From contig NZ_JWJD01000001.1 in the NCBI RefSeq assembly GCF_000820505.1, positions 69,094 to 133,093 on the forward strand: 64,000 nt of DNA. The letters run 5' to 3'. This DNA is from Geoalkalibacter ferrihydriticus DSM 17813 (GTDB taxonomy: Bacteria; Desulfobacterota; Desulfuromonadia; Desulfuromonadales; Geoalkalibacteraceae). The position numbers and the translations under genes are program-made. This document shows positions 27,213 through 35,987 of the stretch, one piece after another. Under the pieces are notes generated by a model. That model saw only the letters and a list, made by a program, of their open reading frames with translations. It did not search any database and was not told where the DNA came from. The stretch's first letter is position 1; the number at the start of each line of letters is the position of its first letter.

Positions 27213-28130
27213 TCAACTACCGAAGATGAACGTGCGGCCGATACGGTACTGAAAAAAGGCGAAGATGGTGAGTGTTTCCTCTTCGTAATGGCGGGAAATA
27301 GGGCCGTAAGAGGCCCCACGCCAGACCGCGCGCACCGCTTCCTGATCAAGGGCGGCGGAGCCTGAGCTTTCCAGGATCTGGACACTTTCCACGCTGCCGT
27401 CGCGGCGCACCGTGACTTTGAGCAGGCTGGTGCCTTCCTCGCCGCGTTCGGCGGCTTGCCGGGGATAGTTCCATACGCCGTAAATATTGTTGCGGAAGCG
27501 TTGAAAGAAGGAAATCAAAATATCCTTCTCCATGTCCAGCCAGACGGCATTGCCCGCCTCGACTTCGGCCCGGTATTTGCGCCGTAACTGGTTTTCCAGG
27601 CGGCTCTCCGTGGCCTGCGGCAGTTGCAGCAGATCCTTGAGATCGGGCAGGGCACGCTCGGCCGGCGCCGCAGGAGGCGTGACCTCGGGGTGGACGGCCA
27701 CCTGGGGTGCCGGAGCTTTTTCAGCCGGACGCTCTACGGTCGGTGGTTGATCAACGACCACAGGAGGTGCTTGCTCTCGCGGTTGCGGCCGAGGCTCGGG
27801 GCGCGGTTGTGGCACCGGTGGCGGCGCCACAACTCTGGGCTGAGCGTCTTCGGTGTCTTCTCCAGGCGGGGCGGTTTCGCGCTCAACCACTTGATCCTGG
27901 GGCCCCAGGCGCTCGGCCGGTTTTTCGCGGGGAGTCTCGGGCAGGATCGGAACATCGAGTTCCCGCGGCCGTGGTTGTGGCGGCCGTACCTCGACAAAGA
28001 CGGGTTCCTCGAGCTGAGGTGCGGGACCTGGCGCTGTCTGGGGCATCAGCAGCATCAACAGCAGATGGATGATCAGAGACAGAGGGATAAACCACCAGAG
28101 AATGGTGGTCTGTCGTGGATGAAAACTCAT
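27213..28130 (-). CDS. TonB-family energy transducer protein
   Basis: A 305-residue protein with a single N-terminal membrane anchor (residues about 9-30), then a long proline-rich region (residues about 35-165, many PRP, PQPRPEPRPQP and AP repeats) and a C-terminal TonB domain ending GRTFIFGS, with VTVRRDGSVESVQILESSGSAALDQEAVRAVWRGA. TonB links inner-membrane proton motive force to outer-membrane receptors. No exbB or exbD gene is adjacent. The frame extends to 28172, but the ATG at 28130 places the anchor correctly. The family C-terminal fold is full length. Confidence 0.85.
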   Translation of the reverse strand: MSFHPRQTTILWWFIPLSLIIHLLLMLLMPQTAPGPAPQLEEPVFVEVRPPQPRPRELDVPILPETPREKPAERLGPQDQVVERETAPPGEDTEDAQPRVVAPPPVPQPRPEPRPQPREQAPPVVVDQPPTVERPAEKAPAPQVAVHPEVTPPAAPAERALPDLKDLLQLPQATESRLENQLRRKYRAEVEAGNAVWLDMEKDILISFFQRFRNNIYGVWNYPRQAAERGEEGTSLLKVTVRRDGSVESVQILESSGSAALDQEAVRAVWRGASYGPISRHYEEETLTIFAFFQYRIGRTFIFGS

Positions 28131-28234
28131 AGAAGTTGCACAACCCGTTGCTAGGTAAGGTATCGCAGCCAATTATACCCGAATCACCCCTTGGGGTGCC
28201 AGTGCTGAAGGCAAAAAAACGGTGGGGAAAGAGG

Positions 28235-28264
28235 TTGACCCTTCCCGGAGGCATCGGGTATAAA
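28235..28264 (+). promoter_or_regulatory. Sigma70 promoter of pta
   Basis: TTGACC (28235-28240) and TATAAA (28259-28264) with 18 bases between them, followed by about 43 bases of leader and a strong AGAGGAGG ribosome site before the pta ATG. Confidence 0.7.
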
Positions 28265-28307
28265 ACAGGCATTCATTTAAAACTCTGTTTTGAAAGAGGA
28301 GGTTTTC

Positions 28308-29309
28308 ATGCATCTGGTAGATCAGATTAAAAGTAAGGCACGAACCAATGCCCAGACCGTGGTCCTGCCTGAAGGCTACGACGACCGCATGATCGAGGCC
28401 GCTGGGCGCATTGTCGCCGATAAACTGGCCAAGGTCGTGCTGCTTGGGAATACGGATACTCTGCAAAGCAAAGCACGGGAATTGGGATGCTCCTTGGACG
28501 GAGTGACCCTGATTGATCCGGCACGGGCCGAGAAACTCGACGCTTATGTTACCGAACTGGTGGAGTTACGTAAGAAAAAGGGCCTGACCGCCGATGAGGC
28601 ACGCAAGCTGCTGACAGCCGAAGACAATCTTTATTTCGCGGCGATGATGGTGCGCACTGGTGACGCAGGTGGCGCGGTCGCCGGGGCGCACAATACCACC
28701 GGCGACGTATTGCGCGCCGCTTTTCAGGTGGTCGGCACCGCGCCGGGCATGAAGACTGTCTCCTCGGTGTTTCTCATGATCACCAAAACCCCCGATTTCG
28801 GCGAAAACGGCACCATCCTTTTTGCCGATTGCGCCGTCAATCCCAATCCAGATGCCCAGGCCCTGGCGGAGATCGCCGTTGCCACCGCGAAAAGCTGCAA
28901 GAGTTTTCTCGGTGTGGACGCGCGGGTGGGCATGTTGTCTTTTTCCACCAAGGGCAGCGCTCAGCATGAAGATGTCGATAAGGTGCTCAAGGCCCTGGAA
29001 ATTGCTCGAGGACTCGATCCCAATCTGCAGATTGACGGCGAATTGCAGGCCGATGCTGCACTGCTTCCCAAGGTCGGGCAGAAAAAAGCGCCCGGCTCGC
29101 CCGTCGCGGGAAAAGCCAATACCCTTATTTTCCCCGATCTCGACGCCGGCAACATCGGCTACAAGCTGGTTGAGCGAATTGCCGGGGCCGAAGCCGTGGG
29201 CCCCATCATCCAGGGACTGGCCAAGCCCGTCAACGACCTGTCGCGGGGCTGCTCGGTGGATGATATCGTCAACGTGGCGGCGATAACTGCCGTGCAGGCG
29301 CAAGGCTGA
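28308..29309 (+). CDS. pta: Phosphate acetyltransferase
   Basis: A 333-residue short-form Pta, with VVLPEGYDDRMIEAA near the N terminus and AGAHNTTGDVLRAAFQVVG, FADCAVNPNPDAQALAEIA and INGELQADAAL-type motifs (here IDGELQADAAL). It interconverts acetyl-CoA and acetyl phosphate. It faces ackA across a bidirectional terminator, so the acetate pathway is encoded by two convergent genes. In Desulfuromonadales this route is used both to activate acetate and to make ATP. It lacks the N-terminal regulatory domains of enterobacterial Pta. Confidence 0.94.
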   Translation: MHLVDQIKSKARTNAQTVVLPEGYDDRMIEAAGRIVADKLAKVVLLGNTDTLQSKARELGCSLDGVTLIDPARAEKLDAYVTELVELRKKKGLTADEARKLLTAEDNLYFAAMMVRTGDAGGAVAGAHNTTGDVLRAAFQVVGTAPGMKTVSSVFLMITKTPDFGENGTILFADCAVNPNPDAQALAEIAVATAKSCKSFLGVDARVGMLSFSTKGSAQHEDVDKVLKALEIARGLDPNLQIDGELQADAALLPKVGQKKAPGSPVAGKANTLIFPDLDAGNIGYKLVERIAGAEAVGPIIQGLAKPVNDLSRGCSVDDIVNVAAITAVQAQG

Positions 29310-29322
29310 GCAGGTGTGAGTG

Positions 29323-29362
29323 AAAAAAAAGGCCGGCGGGGAAATCCCTGCCGGCCTTTTTT
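29323..29362. terminator. Bidirectional terminator between pta and ackA
   Basis: GGCCGGC-type stem of about ten pairs with a short loop, with eight A residues on the left and six T residues on the right, so it can stop transcription from both convergent genes. Confidence 0.88.
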
Positions 29363-29388
29363 ATGTCGGACGCTTCTGGCTTTAATCG

Positions 29389-30654
29389 CTATTTGCGTTG
29401 GAATTCGCGCTTGGCAAAAGAGTACTGGAACTTCATGTGGTCGGTGTAGGTACCTTCCAGAATGCCAACCACGTCTTCGGTGAATACCAGTTCCTCATCG
29501 GTGGGAATGACGAATACCTTGACCTTGGACTCGGGAGTGGTAATAACGTTTTCCGATTTGCGCGTCATGGTATTTTTGTTCTTCTCGCGATCCAGAATGA
29601 TGCCCATGTATTCGAGCCCTTCCAGGGCTTTTTCACGGATCTGCCAACCCATTTCGCCCACTCCGGCGGTAAAGACCACCGCATCGATGCCGCCGATGGC
29701 CGCGGCATAGGAGCCGATGTATTTCTTCAGGCGATATCCTTCGATCTCCAGGGCCAGCGCGCAGCGTTCGTTGCCCTCCGCGGCCCCTTCGATGACATCG
29801 CGTCGATCGGTGAATTGACCGGTGATGCCGAGAATCCCGGATTTCTTGTTGAGAATTGAATCAAGATCCTTGGGCGAGAGGTTTTCCTGCTGCTGAAGGA
29901 ACATGGGAATCGCCGGATCGATATCGCCGCAGCGGGTGCCCATGACCGCGCCTTCCAAGGGTGTCAAGCCCATGGAGGTATCAACGGAGACGCCCCCCTT
30001 GATGGCTGCATGAGAAACCCCGTTGCCGATATGCATGGTGATGATGTTGCAATCCTTGGGATCCTTGCCGAGCATGACCGCCGCCCGCTTGGAAACGTAG
30101 AGGTGACTGGTCCCATGAAAGCCGTAACGGCGCACGCCGTATTTTTCATACCATTCGTAGGGCAGGGGATAGGTGTAGGCGTGCTCAGGCATGGTCTGGT
30201 GAAATGCCGTGTCGAAAATAGCGACATGGGGGACATCGGGAAGTACGGAACGGGCTGCTTCAATGCCGGAGATGTTGGGTGGATTATGCAGGGGCGCGAG
30301 GTGCTGAACCGCTTTGATGGCATCCAGAACATTGTCGTCGATCATCACCGAGCAGGTGAATTTTTCTCCACCGTGCACCACCCGGTGGCCGACCGCGGAA
30401 ATCTGCTGAATGTCGCTGACCACGCCATGCTCTTTTTCGGCCAGGATTTTAATGATCAGGTGAATCGCCACCTGATGATCGGGGCACTCGTATTCTTCAC
30501 GATAGGTTTCGCGCCCCGGCACCTCGTGAATGATGAAAGAATCACCGATGGTGACCCGCTCGACCATGCCTTTAGCGATGACTTCCTTTTTTTTCCAGTC
30601 GAAAAGCTGGTATTTGACCGATGAACTGCCGCAGTTGAGAGCCAGAATGTCCAT
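29389..30654 (-). CDS. ackA: Acetate kinase
   Basis: A 421-residue ASKHA-fold kinase. It begins MDILALNCGSSSVKYQLF and contains VGHRVVHGGEKFT, the FDTAFHQTMP active-site loop, RYGFHGTSH, MHIGNGVS and VFTAGVGEM. It converts acetyl phosphate and ADP to acetate and ATP, or the reverse. The frame is open to 30771, but the ATG at 30654 has a CAGGAGG site. It is convergent with pta. Sequence is complete and all phosphate-binding segments are intact. Confidence 0.95.
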   Translation of the reverse strand: MDILALNCGSSSVKYQLFDWKKKEVIAKGMVERVTIGDSFIIHEVPGRETYREEYECPDHQVAIHLIIKILAEKEHGVVSDIQQISAVGHRVVHGGEKFTCSVMIDDNVLDAIKAVQHLAPLHNPPNISGIEAARSVLPDVPHVAIFDTAFHQTMPEHAYTYPLPYEWYEKYGVRRYGFHGTSHLYVSKRAAVMLGKDPKDCNIITMHIGNGVSHAAIKGGVSVDTSMGLTPLEGAVMGTRCGDIDPAIPMFLQQQENLSPKDLDSILNKKSGILGITGQFTDRRDVIEGAAEGNERCALALEIEGYRLKKYIGSYAAAIGGIDAVVFTAGVGEMGWQIREKALEGLEYMGIILDREKNKNTMTRKSENVITTPESKVKVFVIPTDEELVFTEDVVGILEGTYTDHMKFQYSFAKREFQRK

Positions 30655-30936
30655 GAAATCCTCCTGAGCGTGAATTGTCCCCACCTCAATCGTTGTGGCA
30701 AAACGGTGTTTGCTGTGGGTGCGACCGTTTCCCCATTGCCTTTGGAATGATGGGGGGATGCTATTGAACATACAGGAATGTAACGAGAAAAGACGTTATA
30801 AAAGATATATTAAGGGTCGGGGGATTGCAAGGGATTTCCTGAACTTGTGGGTAAAACGCGCCGCGCGTTTGGGGTAGACAGCGAAGGGTCGGTTGGTGTA
30901 AACTTCGCGGAAATTAAACCAGAGGAGGAGATACCC

Positions 30937-31107
30937 ATGGCTTACACGATTAACGACGAATGCATCAACTGCGGTGCCTGCGACCCGACCTGTCCGGTCG
31001 ATGCCATCAGCGAGCAGGGCGACGTGCGCGTCATCGACGCCGCGACCTGCACTGACTGCGGCGCCTGTGTCGACAGCTGCCCGGTTGACGCCATCCACCC
31101 GGCCTAA
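30937..31107 (+). CDS. 2[4Fe-4S] ferredoxin
   Basis: A 56-residue clostridial-type ferredoxin with two CxxCxxCxxxCP cluster motifs ([12 protein letters not shown] and [12 protein letters not shown]). It serves as a low-potential electron carrier, possibly for the MetVF and other oxidoreductases. Strong AGAGGAGGAG ribosome site six bases from the ATG. The surrounding reading frame is open from 30847, but only this start gives the classical length. It stands alone, with its own terminator at 31135-31163. Confidence 0.95.
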   Translation: MAYTINDECINCGACDPTCPVDAISEQGDVRVIDAATCTDCGACVDSCPVDAIHPA

Positions 31108-31134
31108 GTTTTCGCTTAAGTCGGCAGTTGTAAA

Positions 31135-31163
31135 GGGGGCGGCTTGAGCCGCCCCCTTCTTTT
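31135..31163 (+). terminator. Terminator after ferredoxin gene
   Basis: A perfect 9-bp stem GGGGGCGGC/GCCGCCCCC with a TTGA loop is followed by a T-rich tail. Confidence 0.85.
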
Positions 31164-31241
31164 CCGGTACCCCGCGCCCTCGCATGGAAAACATTTCATT
31201 CCGACGGGCTGCTTTCGCATCGAAGGCAGGAGGCACAAGGC

Positions 31242-31448
31242 ATGTTCGGACTCGGCACGACGGAGCTCATCATCATTCTGGTTCTGGTTCTGATTATTTT
31301 TGGCGCCGGGCGACTTCCCGACATCGGAAATGCTTTGGGGCGGGGGATTCGTAACTTCAAGAAAGCCGTTGATTCCAACGACGAAATCGATATTACCCCC
31401 AAGGACGACGAGAAGAGCGAGGCGAAAAAGGACCAGGAAAAGAAATAG
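31242..31448 (+). CDS. tatA: Twin-arginine translocase subunit TatA/E
   Basis: A 68-residue protein with one N-terminal membrane helix ([26 protein letters not shown]), the amphipathic helix [17 protein letters not shown] and a charged, flexible tail. The FG(A)GRLPD hinge is diagnostic for TatA/TatE. It builds the translocation pore for folded proteins such as the Rieske protein at 35545, which is a typical Tat substrate. Ribosome site CAGGAGG. tatB and tatC are not adjacent. Confidence 0.93.
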   Translation: MFGLGTTELIIILVLVLIIFGAGRLPDIGNALGRGIRNFKKAVDSNDEIDITPKDDEKSEAKKDQEKK

Positions 31449-31490
31449 TCCCGCTTGGCCCGGATCTGATTTTTTGGCCGAATAAAAAAC

Positions 31491-31529
31491 AAAAAAAAGC
31501 CGCTCTCGACAGAGACGCGGCTTTTTTTT
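31491..31529. terminator. Bidirectional terminator between tatA and zinc-ribbon gene
   Basis: Eight A residues, stem GCCGC/GCGGC with an inner TCTC/GAGA pairing, and eight T residues, placed between convergent genes. Confidence 0.85.
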
Positions 31530-31541
31530 GTTTGCAGCTTG

Positions 31542-33023
31542 TCAGTTGTTGGCCGTTGGTGGCCGGGAATCAACCATTTCCACCGTGAACTCCGACATGC
31601 CCGCGGGCAGGTTGCGAAAAACAATGGTAAAGGGGATGGCTGTGCCAGGTCTGACGTTGAGATTGGAAAGCGCGGCACCGAACTGGTTGTTCATGGCTTC
31701 TTCAATGCGCCCATAGGACAGATTGCGCAATTGCTCCTCCGTCAGGGGGTTGCCGCAGAAGACTGTTTGCTGAAGCGTCGGCTTACCGTCCCCGCCGTAG
31801 ACCACGCCCTTGACCTGAATGGCGGAACGGGGTTCCGCGAAGCGATTGATGGCCTGTCCGTGGATAACGAACAATTCCCCGGCGTTCTGATTGTTGATGA
31901 ATTTTCCTTCCAGGGATGTCAGCTCGATACCTTCCTGCGAGGATGTGGGGCGTGTCTGTTCTCCGGTCAGTCCGAGGAGCAATTGTTCAAAAGCTTGCGG
32001 GCCTTTTTGCCAGAAAAGATATCCCGTGACGGCCGTCAGGATGATCAGGACCACCAGGATAAAAACCATCAGCGTGGCCACCGGGCTTTTCCGCGGTGGA
32101 GATTTCGGCGGGGGTACGAAGGGCGGCTCGGACGGGGTGGACGTTGTCGGCGTCTCGACCACTTCCCGATCAGCCATGCCGAGGTCGCGGTCGGGCAAGG
32201 GCGCGTCGTGCCCTGGCGAGTCGCCTTCGGGAGCACTTTCAACCGCAGCGGCGAAAGTGAAGGGTTCCTCTTCTCGTTTCAGGGAATCGGTGTGAACAGC
32301 TTCTTCATCGTCAGGTTCATCATCATCTTCCAACGCGATGTCGGACGTGAGATCCTCCGGGGAAAAATCAAAATCCTCTTCCTCCTCGATGCCGCTTTGA
32401 TCCTTCTCCTCGGCAAATGTGAACTCCAGAGGTTCTTCTCCACTCTCTTCGATCGGAGGTTTCTCGGATTTCGCTTCATCTGAGGTCGTATCCAGGGCCT
32501 CTTCAGATTCTTCGTCCTGGAGAGAAAACTCCCCCCAATCCTCTGTGTCCTCATCTTCAGTAGAGGATGCGGGCTCGTCAAGCACTGAAGGGACAGGCTT
32601 TTCCTGGATTGGTTCAGCTTCGAAGGTGGATGCTGCTACTTCTTCGCGGCTGAAATCAAAGTCGCCAAGACCGAAATCCTCATCATCCTCAAGCGCCGCG
32701 CTGGATTCTGAGTCCCTGTCGCCGAAGGTGAAATCTTCAAATCCAAATTCCTCGCCGTCAGAATCGCCGGATGGGGAGCTATCCCTCTCAAGGTCTTCTT
32801 CCGAACGGGAAGAAGGTCTTTCAGGGCCTGGCAGGGACTCGGCAGCATCTGCGGGTGCGGTTTCCGGGGATTTTTCCTGTGCGACGGCCGGGACAGGTTC
32901 CTGGGGAGGCAGGGCAAGGAAAACCTGCTTGCATTTTGCGCAACGGACTTTGGTGCCGCCAGGCTGCATTTTTTCATCCGCCATGCGAAAGCGGGTGCCG
33001 CACTTGTCGCACTTGATGATCAT
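31542..33023 (-). CDS. Zinc-ribbon (MJ0042-type) and DUF3426-type membrane protein
   Basis: A 493-residue protein. Residues 1-37 form a zinc ribbon (IKCDKCGTRFRMADEK...VRCAKCKQVF). Residues about 45-310 are low-complexity and very acidic, rich in Glu, Asp, Ser and Phe (repeats such as DFDFSREE, EDFDFSPED). A single transmembrane helix follows (VATLMVFILVVLIILTAVTGYLFW, about 313-337), and the last 150 residues form a periplasmic DUF3426-like domain. The topology puts the zinc ribbon in the cytoplasm. Such proteins occur widely in deltaproteobacterial lineages; the role is unknown. hpt lies 36 bases upstream on the same strand. Confidence 0.8.
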   Translation of the reverse strand: MIIKCDKCGTRFRMADEKMQPGGTKVRCAKCKQVFLALPPQEPVPAVAQEKSPETAPADAAESLPGPERPSSRSEEDLERDSSPSGDSDGEEFGFEDFTFGDRDSESSAALEDDEDFGLGDFDFSREEVAASTFEAEPIQEKPVPSVLDEPASSTEDEDTEDWGEFSLQDEESEEALDTTSDEAKSEKPPIEESGEEPLEFTFAEEKDQSGIEEEEDFDFSPEDLTSDIALEDDDEPDDEEAVHTDSLKREEEPFTFAAAVESAPEGDSPGHDAPLPDRDLGMADREVVETPTTSTPSEPPFVPPPKSPPRKSPVATLMVFILVVLIILTAVTGYLFWQKGPQAFEQLLLGLTGEQTRPTSSQEGIELTSLEGKFINNQNAGELFVIHGQAINRFAEPRSAIQVKGVVYGGDGKPTLQQTVFCGNPLTEEQLRNLSYGRIEEAMNNQFGAALSNLNVRPGTAIPFTIVFRNLPAGMSEFTVEMVDSRPPTANN

Positions 33024-33059
33024 TGTGTAGGGGCCTCCCTGCTGTATATAGTCCGGTGC

Positions 33060-33584
33060 TTAAGGCTTGACCAGGTAGATATCGGCAAACTGGCGGTACT
33101 TTTCGTTGTAGTCAAGGCCATAGCCGACGACAAAGCCGTCTTCCATGGTTATGCCGACGTAGTCGGCTTCGATGTCCACTTCCCGACGCGCACGTTTGTC
33201 CAGAAGTGCGCAGATCTTTAAGGAGCGTGGCTGTTGGTGGAGAAGTTTATTGAACAGTGACTCTAAAGTATAGCCGCTGTCGACAATGTCCTCAACGATA
33301 ATGACATTCCGGTCACGAATCGGCGTTTCAAGGTTGTAGCGAAACTCCACGATTCCCGATGCTTGCGTTTCAGAGCCGTAGCTGGCAAGGCGCACAAAAT
33401 CTATTGAGGCACTCACTTTCAGGGCACGCAGGAGGTCGGCGGCAAAAAGAAGTGAACCTTTAAGAACCACAACCAGAAGGACTTCCTGGTCTTGATAGTC
33501 CCGATCGATTTCTTGCGCCAAACGAGTAATTTCAGTCGAGATGCGTTCGCGAGAGTAGAGAAGATCCATCTTCAGGTCGGTCAT
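33060..33584 (-). CDS. hpt: Hypoxanthine phosphoribosyltransferase
   Basis: A 174-residue purine salvage enzyme with the VVLKGSLLFAADLLR motif and the PRPP-binding VIIVEDIVDSGYTL, plus the C-terminal DGFVVGYGLDYNEKYR loop. It converts hypoxanthine or guanine to the nucleotide. Two candidate ATGs are five codons apart and I use the upstream one. It precedes the zinc-ribbon gene by 36 bases and may be co-transcribed with it. Confidence 0.92.
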   Translation of the reverse strand: MTDLKMDLLYSRERISTEITRLAQEIDRDYQDQEVLLVVVLKGSLLFAADLLRALKVSASIDFVRLASYGSETQASGIVEFRYNLETPIRDRNVIIVEDIVDSGYTLESLFNKLLHQQPRSLKICALLDKRARREVDIEADYVGITMEDGFVVGYGLDYNEKYRQFADIYLVKP

Positions 33585-33753
33585 GTGATCCCCGCAAGAT
33601 TAGATTTTAATAAAGATCGATTTATAGCAAGAATGGGGCCGTGTGTCAATGTCTTCGTCGGAAACAATCCTGTCCATGGATGTAGCAGCCGGGGCAATAT
33701 CTGTGCTAATATTTGCGATCGAATGCTAACCACGAGTTGGAGGATTGTCACCT

Positions 33754-34443
33754 ATGAGATTTCGCGTATTGATGTTTGCGTTAGCCACCTTTTTGATGGG
33801 GACGCAGGCCGTTTGGGCTGCTGAGCCGCGCATTGAATTGGACCGTTCAGAATATAACTTCGGTAAGGTTTTCGAGGGCGAGAAGGTCCATTTTACCTTC
33901 CGTTTTCGCAACGCCGGCACGGCTCCCCTGACGATCGACCGGGTGCGCTCTTCATGCGGATGCACGGTTCCGCGGCTCTCCGCCGATGTTCTTGCCCCAG
34001 GCGACGTGGCCGAAATGGAGACCGTTTTCGATACCTCCCGCTTTCGAGGTTTGCAGGTCAAAACGATTTACCTCTATACCAACGATCCGCAACAGGATGT
34101 AGTGCAACTATCGCTCAAGGGAACCGTGGAACAAGTCATCGCGCCTGATCCTGAGCGCATAGATTTTGGGGTGATGAGGACAGGAGAGGCTAAGTCCGCC
34201 GTGGTGCGACTGCACAATCGCAGTTCGGTTACGGTGATTTTCGGTGAGCCTGTCCTGACCAATAAGGATGTGCGCGCTGAGTTGGACGAAAGGATGCTTA
34301 AACCCGGTGAGGTCGTCGAGCTGAAGATCGAGGCGCTTCCGGCTCAGGAGCGTGGCCGTTTAAGCGGTTATGTCCTCATCCCCACTGACCATCCGAGCGT
34401 GCCGCAATTGCGGTTGTCGATTTTCGGGACGGTGACTCCCTGA
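33754..34443 (+). CDS. DUF1573 domain exported protein
   Basis: A 229-residue protein with a signal peptide (residues 1-22, ending AVWAA). Residues about 30-125 form an ASH/MSP-like Ig-fold domain of the DUF1573 family, with YNFGKVFEGEKVHFTFRFRNAGTAPLTI and SSCGCTVPRL, and a second, weaker copy follows (IDFGVMRTGEAKSAVVRLHNRS). It is presumably periplasmic. The frame opens three codons earlier, but ATG 33754 has a TTGGAGG site. Role in the family is unknown. Confidence 0.83.
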   Translation: MRFRVLMFALATFLMGTQAVWAAEPRIELDRSEYNFGKVFEGEKVHFTFRFRNAGTAPLTIDRVRSSCGCTVPRLSADVLAPGDVAEMETVFDTSRFRGLQVKTIYLYTNDPQQDVVQLSLKGTVEQVIAPDPERIDFGVMRTGEAKSAVVRLHNRSSVTVIFGEPVLTNKDVRAELDERMLKPGEVVELKIEALPAQERGRLSGYVLIPTDHPSVPQLRLSIFGTVTP

Positions 34444-34482
34444 GTGCTCCCCGGCCGTCTGTTTTTTATGGGGAGGGATAAT

Positions 34483-35451
34483 TTATACTTCCCGCGTTTT
34501 TGATGCAGTCTCCAACTCTTGCTCAAGTCGATCCATGATCTGGATCTCCAGCTGGGTGCCGGTTAATTGATTGATCTCGCGCAGGCACGAGGGGCTGGTG
34601 ATATTGACTTCCAGAAGGTATTCGCCGACGATATCGATTCCGGCCAGAAGAATGCCCTCGCGTTTTAACCATCGACCCACAACCTTACAGATGTGGTGAT
34701 CCCTTGGGTTGAGGTCGCAGGGCTCGCATCGCCCGCCGGCATTAATATTTGAACGAAAATCCCCGGCGGCGGGAACGCGTCGAATCCAGCCGAGAATCTC
34801 GCCTGCGAGAAGCAGTACCCGTTTGTCCCCAAAATTTATTATGGCCGGCAGAAATTTCTGAGCCTGCAGGAAGCGGGTTCCGCCCCTGGTCATGTCTGTC
34901 ATGAGCGGGCGGGCGTTAGGGTCGTCGTGGCGCAGGACATAAACCCCTTTGCCGCTGCAATCCTCCAGAGGCTTGATGACGATATGTCGCTGCTGCCGAA
35001 GGAAGTCGGTCAACAGCCCCTGATCGCTGCTGACCAGGGTTGCCGGCGCAAGTTCTGGAAATAGCGAGGGGATAAGTTTTTCACAGTGGTTGCGCAGGGC
35101 CTGAGGCGGATTGATCTGGAGGGTGCGGCAGGCAAGGCGCTCCAGAATCAGCGTGGCATGCAGGTAAGCAAGGTCGACGGGCGGATCCTTGCGCATGAAG
35201 ATAAGATCTGCCGATGCTGGGTTGAACTCTTCTGCAGGATAAGGCAGAAACATCTCCTGTCCTTTGGAAAAAATGACCGGGTGTACCTTCGCTTGAGGTT
35301 TCTCATCGCGCAGAGAGAGACCGTCGAGCGTCGTCCAACAGACCTGATAGCCGCGTGCAAGGCTTTCGCGCATCAGCGCCAGCGAGGTGTCGGTCGGCGG
35401 GTCGAGGCGATCCGGAGGATCAATGATAAAGAGAGCGGTTCGGGTTTTCAT
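34483..35451 (-). CDS. gshB: Glutathione synthetase (ATP-grasp)
   Basis: A 322-residue GshB-like protein. It has the family opening (FIIDPPDRLDPPTDTSLALMRES), the ATP-grasp lysine region HIVIKPLEDCSGKGVY, the DKRVLLLAGEILGWIRRVPAAGDFRSNINAGG segment (positions about 203-237) and a final LLEVNITSPSCLREI metal site. It would join gamma-glutamylcysteine and glycine. No gshA is nearby; many Desulfuromonadales carry gshB-type genes, and some ATP-grasp relatives make other peptides, so the biochemical call is likely but not proven. Confidence 0.85.
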   Translation of the reverse strand: MKTRTALFIIDPPDRLDPPTDTSLALMRESLARGYQVCWTTLDGLSLRDEKPQAKVHPVIFSKGQEMFLPYPAEEFNPASADLIFMRKDPPVDLAYLHATLILERLACRTLQINPPQALRNHCEKLIPSLFPELAPATLVSSDQGLLTDFLRQQRHIVIKPLEDCSGKGVYVLRHDDPNARPLMTDMTRGGTRFLQAQKFLPAIINFGDKRVLLLAGEILGWIRRVPAAGDFRSNINAGGRCEPCDLNPRDHHICKVVGRWLKREGILLAGIDIVGEYLLEVNITSPSCLREINQLTGTQLEIQIMDRLEQELETASKTREV

Positions 35452-35544
35452 TTAAGCCCCTTGAGGTTGAAAGAAGCGGATCGACGTCTATAATATTAAT
35501 CGTTTCGCGCGGTTTTGCCAATTGAGGTATTTGCAGGAGGTTCA

Positions 35545-35979
35545 ATGGATATCAAAGCTGATGATTTAAACCGCCGCCGCGTATTGCTCGGCTCGCTGCT
35601 GGCCGGTGTCGGCGCCCTGCTGGCGGCGGCCGGCATTTATCCCACCTGGCGTTTTCTCGCACCTTCCGGTCGGGACGAGACCATGGATCAGGTCAGGCTC
35701 CATCGGGACCAGGTTCCTCTCGGCGGCGCTCATTTCTTCAATTTTCGCAATCGGCCGGCCGTCGTCCTTCAGTTACGTTCTGGAGAGTTCAGTGCTTTTT
35801 CCGCTGTTTGCACCCATCTGGGCTGTGTTGTTCAGTGGCAATTTGCCGAGCAGCGGTTTCTCTGCCCCTGCCACGCCGGGCTCTTTTCCGCCGACGGGGA
35901 CGTGATCGGCGGACCTCCACCCCGTCCCCTGGAAAAACTTTCCGTCACCCTGCGGGATGACCAGATTCTGATCGGATAG
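35545..35979 (+). CDS. Rieske [2Fe-2S] protein of a quinol:cytochrome c oxidoreductase
   Basis: A 144-residue protein with an RRR-containing N terminus and hydrophobic stretch (RRRVLLGSLLAGVGALLAAAGIY), a likely Tat-dependent membrane anchor. The cluster ligands are in CTHLGC and CPCHAG. It transfers electrons from menaquinol to the c-type cytochrome. It starts at the ATG behind GGAGG and is followed nine bases later by cytochrome b and then the pentaheme cytochrome, forming a Rieske/b/c operon. Confidence 0.93.
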   Translation: MDIKADDLNRRRVLLGSLLAGVGALLAAAGIYPTWRFLAPSGRDETMDQVRLHRDQVPLGGAHFFNFRNRPAVVLQLRSGEFSAFSAVCTHLGCVVQWQFAEQRFLCPCHAGLFSADGDVIGGPPPRPLEKLSVTLRDDQILIG

Positions 35980-35987
35980 GAGCCCCC

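Noticed and set aside
32419-33030. A serine-rich plus-strand frame (203 residues)
   Set aside because: It is the complement of the acidic low-complexity region of the zinc-ribbon protein; composition is an artefact.
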